Below, one piece after another: positions 35,453 through 44,342 of a stretch of DNA of 64,000 nucleotides. A model generated the notes under the pieces. The model was not told the origin of the DNA. It searched no databases and saw only the letters and a program-made list of their open reading frames with translations. The DNA comes from Hemerocallis citrina. Taxonomy: Eukaryota > Streptophyta > Magnoliopsida > Asparagales > Asphodelaceae. Position 1 is the first letter of the stretch, and every line of letters starts with the position of its first letter. A program made the position numbers and the translations under genes. The stretch lies in the NCBI GenBank assembly GCA_017893485.1, contig CM030361.1, forward strand, positions 144,522,941 to 144,586,940. The letters are read 5' to 3'.

Positions 35453-35515
35453 TGTTAAGGTTAACAGAGAGATTGAAAAATATAATTGGATTAATTATAA
35501 CTAAGTACAATATCT
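35453..35515 (-). repeat. Truncated 5' LTR of short-LTR copia
   Basis: Matches the first 63 bases of 26796-26937 (as read on plus), ending after AATATCT. The outer 79 bases of this LTR are missing and MITE sequence follows. Confidence 0.82.
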
Positions 35516-36004
35516 CATTGGATATGGCAATTCCCAAATTATAGGGGACGAAACATTATTTTGTTATTTTTTTAATTCCTCAGATGAAACATGATGTTTC
35601 GTTCGAGGAAATTTGTAACTTTTTTTAAAATAATTCGAGGAAAATTTTGATTTTTTATTTTTAACTCATGTTTAGTGAGATAATTAGTTTAGTGAGATAA
35701 TTAGTTCGGTGGGTGAGATAATTAGTAGATAATTAGTTTAATGAGATAATTAGTTTAGGAAATGCGGTTTCCTCCTACAAAAAAAATAGAAAATTAATAA
35801 AATTTTGCCTGTTCCACCAAAAAATTTAAAAAATATATTAAAATATTTAAAAATATTTAAAAATTTGAAGAATAGGGGTTGATGTTTCGTCCGTCCAGTT
35901 TCGTTTGCCAAATTTTGCATTTCATGACTGCAGAAAATTTAGAAAATTGTAAATTTTTATTTTTTTCATTTTGTCATTTTTGCCACAAACGACTGTGGAT
36001 GCTC
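35516..36004 (+). mobile_element. MITE (Tourist/Harbinger-like), right part
   Basis: Starts at TGGATATGGCAATTCCC (35519), repeating a 72-base segment already present left of the copia (26724-26795), then continues past the insertion point (GAAAC then ATGATG) to the terminal repeat AACGACTGTGGATGCTC at 36004 and target duplication TAA. It includes short repeats of GTGAGATAATTAGTT around 35675-35755. Confidence 0.72.
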
Positions 36005-36007
36005 TAA

Positions 36008-36860
36008 CAAATTTTATTTCTTTATTTTAGGGTAAATTTCTTTTTAGACCCATGGACATAATATTTTTTTTTCCTTTAATCTCTTTAATTTTTCAAACAC
36101 CTCTTTTAATCACTCGGTATATTAAAGTTCCCAATAAATCCTTAAATACATTTGTACATACAATTAGTATATATTGGGGTTGTATTTTAAGAAATTCTAT
36201 TATTCCTTTTCTTATTTAGAAGAAATTTTTTTTTATTAATATAGACCTTGCAATCATTTCTAAAAACAAAAGAAGCAAAATCAAAATCGCTCGAGAACTT
36301 ATTTTCAATAAAACTAGTTCATTTCCACACTAAAATAGTACATTTTAGGTAACAATAGTATAGAATTTAGAAAAACAGTTGATTTCTAGATGATTTGTAT
36401 CACCTTTGGTTTTTGATACATCGTAACCTTTTCCAAATGCCAAATAAGATTTTGGAACAAACTTCATTGTAATAAAATGATAATTTTCATGATACTAAAA
36501 GAACAAAAGAATAAACAGCCAAACAGTACTTAATGCAGTTGGCAACCTTCTGACGCTTAAGTAACAGATGACATATTTGACTTTGATCTAAAATAGAATT
36601 AAGTTGGAATGTTGAAAAATACCTCACTTGCCTACAACCAAATTAAAGAAGAAGAAGATGAAAAAGAAGGAAAAAATCAACCCACGGTGTATTTTTGATT
36701 GATCACGATTACCCTAGTGTGGTGCTGCCAGCCTGCTAGAGATCGTGGAGAACAAGTGAAGTGGAAGTACATTTATTAATTGTTAATTAATTAAATTTAC
36801 ACAAAATATATTAAAAAATTGTTTTTGAAGTAATGAGTAATATTTTAAACGCAAAAACAT
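36008..36860. other. AT-rich intergenic DNA, no gene seen
   Basis: No coding frame, terminal repeat or RNA motif that I can support. It ends at the 19-bp target duplication of the next insertion. Confidence 0.5.
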
Positions 36861-36875
36861 ATACCTTACTCATTA

Positions 36876-36879
<4 letters not shown>
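36861..36879. repeat. 19-bp target-site duplication, left copy
   Basis: ATACCTTACTCATTATATT occurs here and again at 38347-38365. Long duplications of this kind mark target-primed retroposition. Confidence 0.8.

Positions 36880-36912
<33 letters not shown>
36880..36912. repeat. (ATT)n microsatellite
   Basis: About ten ATT repeats at the tail end of the retroposed sequence (AAT on its own strand). Confidence 0.9.
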
Positions 36913-38346
36913 GAAGAAAATGTGGAATATGGCCACCATGTTTTATTAATAAGCAATTAACCAAACAAACCCAGCGTACTGGGCCAAATTACAAACTACA
37001 AGCAGAAAAATAGAAGTACATCAACTAATTGTACATATATTTAGAGCCCACTCCAACAACTAATTGTAAGTACATCAACTATGCTTCGTGCACTGCCTCT
37101 CCGGCACGCGCACACCCACCTGAAGCGAATCACGTGAGATTTAGAATTCGCCGCTCCCATCCTTCTCCTCAACTCCCATAAACTCTCCAAATCGCTCTCA
37201 CATTCAGCCCAGTCAAAGCCACAATCAGAAAGAGAACAATCAGAAAGAGAGCCGTGGAAATGATACCTTAACCTTTCTCATGCTTTTGCTCTCTCAAGCG
37301 ATTTCTCACCAAACAAAACTCGCACTCACCCTAACCACGGGCACAGTCAAAGAGAGAGCCGGGAAGAGGATACCTTCCCCTCTCTCACGCTTTTACTCTC
37401 AAGTGATTTCTCACAAACGCTGACATACACCTGCATAGAGTAGTGAGAAATAACGTCTTCACTAATCTCACTCTCTCACTTTCTCACTCTCTCTCTTTCA
37501 CGCAAAAAACCCGTAACAAACCACAACTAACTGAAGGATCACCTTCCCCTCTCGCCCCTGCGGGTGGTGCGCATTGTAGATTTCAGGTTTACTGATGAGG
37601 ACGTATAGTGGCTGTGCTGTCATGGAGCCTGTGGCAGTTGGTTAAAGGAGGTCGAATTCAGGGTGTGACTTACACACTGAAAACCAAAAAACCCTAACAC
37701 CTCTCATCCTACATTATCACTCAGCTCACCTCGTGGGGGGACCCCGTCTTCAGGCCTAAGCCCCACTACCGTGCTCTACATCAACAATCTCCCATTTCAT
37801 CTCACAACTGCTAAACACTAATCAACTCTTCCATCTCATCTCAAAACCCTAACACTCACCCCATCAAAACTCACCCAATCAAATCCCGAACCCTTGCATT
37901 TGGTGCGGCGATGTTGGCCCTTCCATAGTCGCTCGGCCGATGCTTGGAGGAGGAGTGAGGTGGGCGGGATCTGGGGGGTGTCGACTGGGCGAGGCGTCGA
38001 AGGCTCGACAGGTTTGACGGGACGGCGGGATCTGGAGGGCGTCGACGGATTGACAGGACGAAGCGGCGTGGCTCGACAGGAGCACGCCGACAGTTGCTCG
38101 ATGGGAGTAGCACCGTGTCTGTTGATCGTCGTCTTCGACGGTACTGGAGGCGGGAATAGCGATGATGAGAGGGGAGTGGTGGACGGCGGGGAGGGTTGAC
38201 CAGGGAGGGGGCGGCGAAATCCTAGCCGCCACCCCCTCTAAACTCAGATCTAGATCAAGATAAAGGATTTTCTTTTCTGAGTTTTTTTTTTGGAGCTTCT
38301 CTCTCTAGAAAATTTAGAGAGAGAAACTCTGGAGGTGGTAATGCAG
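36880..38346 (-). mobile_element. Retroposed LINE-like sequence with (AAT)n tail
   Basis: Bounded by the 19-bp target duplication. On the minus strand it begins at 38346 with a GC-rich leader and an ORF starting MAARISPPPPW (38232 downward), and ends near TTATTAATAAAACATGG and a 30-base (AAT)n tail at 36880-36912. The tail plus long target duplication indicates non-LTR retroposition. No reverse transcriptase is present, so it is either an internally deleted LINE or a retroposed transcript. Internal partial repeats of about 100 bases (around 37180-37300 and 37350-37420, CTCTCACGCTTTTACTCTC-like) are visible. The ORF's Ser/Pro/Arg-rich product is not recognised. Confidence 0.6.
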
Positions 38347-38365
38347 ATACCTTACTCATTATATT

Positions 38366-38612
38366 GAGGTGAAGGAACAAAGGCTCCTGTCACTTCTTAA
38401 TCTTTTCTTTTTGGTTTTGCTTTTTCAACTAGTTTGTAGCCTTTATAGGTGCAAAATAAGCAGGAATGATGAGGGTTTTCTCATTGGAGGCCCATGATCA
38501 AGAGAAGAAGTAAAAACAAAAGAAGCCCATTAACTTATTAGTTCGAGTCTCTTGTTTCTTTGCATATAGTATATTATTGTGTTTATTATTTTTTTGGGCT
38601 TGGGATTACTTA
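38366..38612. other. Intergenic stretch, no gene seen
   Basis: Continuation of the pre-insertion target DNA up to the second MITE. There is no coding or RNA feature. Confidence 0.5.
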
Positions 38613-38948
38613 GAGCATCCACAACGGTTTGCTATTTTGGCATTATCATTTTTTACCAATGGAAGCTCTACGGTGGTTTGCTATTTTGTTATTTTTTGAC
38701 AAAATAGATACAGTAGAATGCTATTATGGCAAATGATTTGGCAAAAATGCATATTATAAGGGACAAAACATGATGTTTCTTTCGTAATAATTTGTTATAT
38801 TTTTGAAGAATAGGACGAAATTTCATGTTTCGTCCGAGGAAATTAGTGAATTTATATTTTAGCATTTCATCACTAAAGCAAACACCGCCTTTACTATTGT
38901 TATATTATCATTCTGGTATTTTTTAGCATGTACAACTGCAGATGCCCT
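38613..38948. mobile_element. Second Tourist/Harbinger-like MITE
   Basis: Ends GAGCATCCACAACGGT on the left and the complement of GGGCATCTGCAGTTGT on the right, with perfect target duplication TTA (38610-38612 and 38949-38951). It is 336 bp, non-coding, and shares GGGACAAAACATGATGTTTC and TTTCGTCCGAGGAAATT with the MITE at 26601-36004, so both belong to one family. Confidence 0.78.
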
Positions 38949-39213
38949 TAAGAGGATTTATTTTGATTAAGGTGCATATCTATCATTCCTTTATTATTTG
39001 TAAAGAGTACGTATATAATACCTATTTAGGGAAATTTCATCTTAGGTTAAAGTGGTCAAATCACCATCTAACATAATCTTTAGCTTTAATTTGCAAAAGT
39101 TACCTTGCAAATTATTATAATAATAATTATTATTTGATGTTGTTTGTTTTTGGGGTGTGGAGGCAGCAGGTGTGAGTTCTTGTAATTTGTGAAATGGAAA
39201 CGCTAGTATTGGC
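38949..39213. other. Intergenic stretch, no gene seen
   Basis: AT-rich sequence between the MITE and the Tat LTR. No features. Confidence 0.45.
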
Positions 39214-39602
39214 GTCGGTCTGGGGAGCGGGAGTGGCTCGGGGATATGAGCCGAGAGGTAGAGGCGGGTGGCTCGGCTCTAAAGTAGGAGCGGAGAGGTA
39301 GAGGTCGGGTGCTCAACTCGGATCTAGTAGCTCGGCTTGGGTCCAGTAGCTTGGCTTGGCTTGGTCTTCTGTACCCGCACACTTTCTAGAGACACCGGGA
39401 GAAGTCCCAACGACAGGCCCTCCGACGATCTAATCAGTCACTGAAAATGAGAATGGGTAGCTAGGGTTCAGGTGAGGAAAGATGCCTGTGGGCCTGAGGT
39501 GGTAGGGGCCCGTTGGACTTCTGTTGACCTGATGATCAGGGAAGAGCGAGATTTACGGATATCTGATGGCCCAGGAGGGGCCACATCATCTAACCTATAT
39601 CA
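39214..39602 (-). mobile_element. 3' LTR of the first Tat-lineage gypsy element
   Basis: The right edge is firm: ATATCA at 39602 is followed by GGAGCCCCCCACTCCTA, the antisense of a polypurine tract, exactly as at 52757. Inside, CCCTCCGACGATC (39417) matches CCCTCCGACGCTC (52305) in the second element's LTR. The left edge (TGGCGTCGG at 39214) is a guess giving TG..CA ends. Minus orientation. Confidence 0.55.
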
Positions 39603-39619
39603 GGAGCCCCCCACTCCTA
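39603..39619 (-). promoter_or_regulatory. Polypurine tract of the first Tat element
   Basis: The minus strand reads TAGGAGTGGGGGGCTCC immediately before the LTR. The second element has the near-identical tract at 52758-52776. Confidence 0.75.
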
Positions 39620-39947
39620 GAGGGCTGGGTAATCTAGCCGTGGATGAGTGATTTTGTCTCTGTAGGAAGAGCGAAGCGGTGTGTACGGCGAAAGTGTGGT
39701 TTGTATCTTCCTGGTGAGGCCAGCGGGGTTGGATGCAGGGAATCCCTTTAAAGATATGAGGGGCGTCGAGAGCCGAGAAAAGAGGGTCATGAGCCGAGCA
39801 TCGAGCTTCGAGTGATGAGCTCCTATACGCTTGGATGCCGGGGCCTGTTGCTTAGTCGTCGAGCGCTGAGCGTCGAGATTTCATGATCTCAGGTGTCGAG
39901 GCTTGCTGTCGGATGCCGAGTCCAGAGGCTCATCTGTGGGAGTCAAG
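39620..39947. other. Tat 3' region before the tandem array
   Basis: GC-rich, with short repeats of GAGCCGAG and GTCGAG, no ORF of note. It is part of the hypervariable stretch between pol and the 3' LTR. Confidence 0.5.
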
Positions 39948-41441
39948 CGTGGCTCGAAATTTCCACCAACTGCCGAGCCCCCAAGCTGGTTGGAAAAGCT
40001 ATGAGGTGGCTCAGAATTGCTACCGACCGTCGTCCCCAAAGCTTGTTGGAAAAGCTATGGGGTGGCTTGAGGTCATTACCGAGCGCCGAGCCCCCATACA
40101 TTTTTATGAAAAGCTATGGGGTGGCTCTAGGTCACTGCCGAGCGCCGAGCCCCCATACTTGTTGGAAAAGCTTTGGGGGGGCTTGGAATGGCTAGCAACC
40201 GTCGAGCCCCCAAAGCTTGTTGAAAAAGCTAGGGGGTGGCTCAAAGTCACTACCGAGCACCGTGCCCCCCATACTTGTTGCAAAATCTCTGGGTTGGCTC
40301 GGAATTGCCACCGACCGTCGAGCCCCAAGCTTGTTGGAAAAGCTAGGGGGTGGCTCGAGATCACTACCGAGCGCCGAGCCCCCCATTTTTGTTGGAAATG
40401 CTCTGGGGTGGTTCGGAATTACCACCGACCATTGAGCCCCCAAAGCTTGTTGGAAAACCAAGGGGGTGGCTCGAGGTCACTACCGAGCACCAAGCCCCCC
40501 ATTCTTGTTGGAAAAGCTCTGAGGTGGCTCGGAATTTCCACCGACCATCGAGCCCCAAGCTTGTTGTAAAAGCTAGGGGGTGGCTCGAGGTCACTACCGA
40601 GCGCCGAGCCCCCTATACTTGTTGGAAAGGCTCTGGGGTGGCTCGGAATTGCCACCGATAGTAGATCCCCTAAAGCTTGTTGGAAAAGCTAGGGGTTGGC
40701 TCGAGGTCATTACCGTGCGCCGAGCCCCCCATTTTTTTGGAAAACCTCTGAGGTGGCTCGGAATTGCCACCGACCATCGAGCCCCAAGTTTGTTGTAAAA
40801 GCTAAGGGGTGGCTCGAGGTCTCTACCGAGTGCCGAGCCTCCCATACTTGTTGGAAAAGCTCTGGGGTGGCTCAGAATTGCCACCGACCGTCGAGGTCCA
40901 AACTTGTTGTAAAAGCTAGGGGGTGGCTCGAGGTCACTACCGAGCGCCGAGCTCCCCATACTTGTTGGAAAGGCTATGGGGAGGCTCGGAATCGCTACCG
41001 ACTATCGAGCCCCAAGTTGTTGTTAAAGCTAGGTGGTGGCTCGAGGTCACTACCGAGCACCGAGCCCCCATACTTGTTTGGAAAAGCTCTGGGGTGGCTC
41101 GGAATTGTCACCGACCGTCGAGCCCCAAGCTTGTTGTAAAAGATAGGGGTGGCTCGAGGTCACTGCCGAGCGCCGAGCCCCCCATACTTGTTAGAAAGTC
41201 TCTGGGGTGGCTCGGAATTACCACCGACCGTCGAGCCCCCAAAGCTTGTTAGAAAAGCTAGGGGGTGGCTCGAGGTCACTACCGAGCGCGAGCCCCCCAT
41301 TTATGTTGGAAAAGCTCTGAGGTGGCTCGGAATTGCCACCGACCGTCAAGCCCCAAGCTTGTTCTAAATGCTAGGGGGTGGCTCGAGGTCACTGCCAAGC
41401 GCCGAGCCCCCATACTTGTTGGAAATGCTATGGGTGGCTCA
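39948..41441. repeat. 57-bp monomer / 114-bp dimer tandem array
   Basis: About 12-13 copies of a 113-116 bp unit. Each has two related halves of about 57 bp: CGAGCCCCCCATACTTGTTG..GGTGGCTCGGAATTGCCACC, and CGAGCCCCAAGCTTGTTG..GGTGGCTCGAGGTCACTACC. Anchors of the second half fall at about 40198, 40313, 40428, 40543, 40660, 40772, 40888, 41003, 41116, 41228 and 41340. Because 57 and 114 are multiples of three, several frames stay open on both strands; the resulting ORFs (for example 39883-40569) are repeat artefacts rather than genes. Confidence 0.93.
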
Positions 41442-41630
41442 ACTCGAAGCGGGCCTCGACCCGTCGTGCCTACTGTGAAAGCTGGGAGTAAAAACTAGAA
41501 AATTTCTTGTGATGCTGATGTCATGGGCGTGGATTTCGAGGAGTTTGAAATCCTAGTGGCCGTTAGATCTTGATGATCAAGATTGGATGATGATGATTTT
41601 GGCACGGGATTCTAAGCATCACTTCTTCTC

Positions 41631-41637
41631 TATAAAT
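41631..41637 (+). promoter_or_regulatory. TATA box of antisense gene, copy 1
   Basis: TATAAAT is followed by a CT-rich leader and the phrase GGCGAACTTTCCG (41719) before the ATG at 41768. Copy 2 has the same arrangement (TATA at 56165, GGCGAACTTTCCG at 56308). Confidence 0.6.
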
Positions 41638-44103
41638 CCCCCCCTTCTCATTTCTTCACTTAGTGTTTTTCTCTCTAAGACTAGGAGCTTCTCTCTCTTG
41701 CTGCCGGTAATGACTTTTACGGCGAACTTTCCGTTTACCGATTATCAGGTTAATATTTTAATTTGCCATGTCGCGCACTCAGTCTGGCTCCGAGGCGAGT
41801 TCTTCTGGCCGGGGTGATGGTGATCGGGATTCAAATTCGATGTCGTGGGACCTGGATGACCGACCTATTGCTGGAGAGGTCCTGGGATACGGTTCTGGAC
41901 ATGTCCCCCTACAGATTTGCAAGCCGGAGATAGTAGAGTCCTCGGGCGAGGAGGTTGGGGAGGAAAGTCTGAGGAAGAAGACTCTGAGGAAGGGGAGTCT
42001 GAGGAAGAAGTGGAGTCCGAGGAAGGAGGCGAGGCCGAGGAAGAAGTAGAGTCTGGGGAGGAGGTGAGGAAGGATGGGCTCTCCCTAATCTCCCTCCTTT
42101 GTCGACACCGTCTCCGCCGAGGAAGCCTCAAACTCGTAGTTAGAAGAGGAAGTGGCAAACGACGGATAGTCTAGGCTCGCCGGACGAGTTCGCACCAAAA
42201 TCTGCATTTAACGTCCCCTTTTCCAAGAGGGCAGGATCGATCCGGATGTATCCTGATGATGTAGAGAGCCTTGTTCAATTCCACGTGGAGGTGCCTTCGA
42301 CTAGCCAACCTCAGATAAAGATGGACAACATGCCGTGTGTGATGAAGGCCGATTTTCTGCCCATCATAAGGGCCAGGTACTTCATCCCCAAGGAGTACGA
42401 GTTGATGATTCCGAGCCCCGGTCTTCGCCCCACCACCGAGTTGGCCCCCGGTTTCTGCATGTTTCTCGAGGATGCTTTTGTCTCAGGGCTAAAGTTACCG
42501 CTGCATCCATTCATTAAGAGGGTGCTGGGGTGGGGGGATGTAAAACCCCAAATTCCAAAACATACTGAATTCGAAGTTCCACAAGATCTTTACACTTCTC
42601 TTCGTACAATTTTACAAGGAAAATAAAAACTTTTTGTTACATCACAGTTTACACTTACATTACATAGAAGCAATTTACAACAATTTACATAAATTGAAAT
42701 GTACAACACTTGAATCATTCTTTAATCAACATGCATCCTTTAGTCTTGTTAATCACTTTACCTTGCATAGAAACTGTGGGCACGTCAGTTGCTTACAACC
42801 GATAAAATATTATACACGGCCGTCCTTTCTACGCCGAAACACTATAACGATTCTCAGATACTTAAACAAACCACAAACTTGATCACAAACAGAACTATAA
42901 GGGACTATCCTATAGATGTCGTGTTGTGCGGTGCACTTAGTCCTTGATGCAGTTATGTATATTACATGACACTAATGCGCACTTGTTCAGATTCCATGCA
43001 TCCCATACTACATAGGTCTGAGGGCAAGCCCTTAGCCGTTCTTCATCTTGTATGGTTCAATTCCTTGTCATGACTTAAACTACTACTGTAACTATGATAA
43101 GTATCCTAGATGTTCTGTGAATTACGAGCTCAAGTCCAGACAGCCTGGAGGAGAATCCCACGTCATGTCATGATGCATTGTGAAGAACCTATGGACAATT
43201 CAGCCTCCGTCATGGGTCATGACACCACTCGCAGTCACCAAATACCCCACGAGCGTCGCCTGCGGTACGGACTCCTGGAGACATATCCACGTCATGTCAC
43301 GACGCATCGTGAAGACAGCCTGTGAATATTCTCACACCGTAGCTCCGAGGCCCTCATACTCATATTTGTTTTTCTCTTATTTTCATCACATCTTCACTAT
43401 GTATCTAGTCCTTAGTTATTTGAATCATGAACAAAATCAATTCTCTAGAGTTAGCCCTTCTACTATACCGGTCTTAATCATTTATTCAACATGACCCAAA
43501 TCTTGGTCTTCTCATTTCCAATTTCATTTCAACATATTTCTTTTCAATGCCGGTATGAGGCTTAACTACACTCTAGTTCTCAATTTCAATTCATAATCAC
43601 AAAATTGAGTATTTATACTCATAAGTTCTTTTTCACAATTAACATGATTTCCATTCTTTTCTCTGAATCAAAACTCACATATCAAGTTCACTTTCAATTC
43701 TTATATTTCATGCTCAAAAATTTCTTTTCAATAAGCACAATAGATTCTCATACTATAGTTCCTTTCCTTACTTAATTCCATAATCATAAAGTCATATTTT
43801 TCACTCATACACAATATTCAAATTAGGCAATAAAATCCATAGATATCAGACTTAAATTTTCTTTCATTCAAATTCCTCTTTTATAACTTAGTGTAATCTT
43901 TTCATGAAAATAATCACCTTTCATATTTATAAAAATATCAACTTCATGCAATTTTGCTTCTAAACTATCTTTATTATAGTCAAATCATGCCCCAAATATT
44001 TTTCATTAAGTCCACATAATTTTAGAATAATTCTAGTATTTTTCCCAAATTTTTGTAAGCCACAAATCAATTTTTAAAACCCAAAAAATCAAAAAAGTTA
44101 AAA

Positions 44104-44182
44104 TCCTGCCGAAGCCAGGAATCGAACTCACGACCACAGGGTAACCAACCGCCACCGAAAGCCAGAACAGCCAAGGCGCCAC
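44104..44182 (-). other. tRNA-like segment in the LTR, first
   Basis: The minus strand holds GAGTTCGATTCC, a perfect tRNA B-box, with TGGCGCCTTGG about 45 bases upstream as a weak A box. It corresponds to 13443-13512 of the sister LTR. Confidence 0.45.
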
Positions 44183-44255
44183 ATCGATACAGAATGGGGT
44201 TAATTTAAGATGAAGTGTGGTCCTCGGTTTTTGAAAGAAAAGAAAACAAAAGGCT

Positions 44256-44342
44256 CACGCCAGGTTTCGAACCCAAGACCACCACGCCCAAACCCGCTGC
44301 TACAGTAACCGAACCACAAATGCACTGGCTGACTAATCTGAT
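44256..44342 (-). other. tRNA-like segment in the LTR, second
   Basis: The minus strand has TTAGTCAGCCAGTG (A-box-like) followed by GGGTTCGAAACC (perfect B box, plus coordinates about 44264-44275). It corresponds to 13270-13330 and 19753-19830. Confidence 0.45.

Larger units (their letters stand above)
26796..35515 (-). mobile_element. Short-LTR Ty1/copia element, minus strand
   Basis: LTRs start TGTTAAGGTTAACAG at 26796 and 35453. Only the left one (the element's 3' LTR) is full length at 142 bp; the right one is cut after about 63 bases. A PBS (minus-strand TGGTATCAGAGT) adjoins the right LTR, and a GA-rich polypurine tract (minus strand of 26938-26950) adjoins the left LTR. On the minus strand the order is PBS, degraded gag, GAG-pre-integrase, integrase, reverse transcriptase, RNase H, as in copia. 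A CACTA transposon (27786-32030) splits the reverse transcriptase. Stops throughout show it is dead. Confidence 0.85.

Noticed and set aside
37879..38232. Minus-strand 117-aa ORF as a host gene
   Set aside because: Part of a retroposed element bounded by target duplications. Pro/Ser-rich with no recognisable domain; retained only as a note on that element.
39948..41441. CRISPR-like regular repeats
   Set aside because: Units are contiguous, diverged tandem repeats with no unique spacers, in plant DNA.
39883..41498. Up to 228-aa repetitive ORFs on both strands as a repeat protein gene
   Set aside because: They arise because the tandem unit is a multiple of three without stops. Frames drift between units and all strands are equally open.
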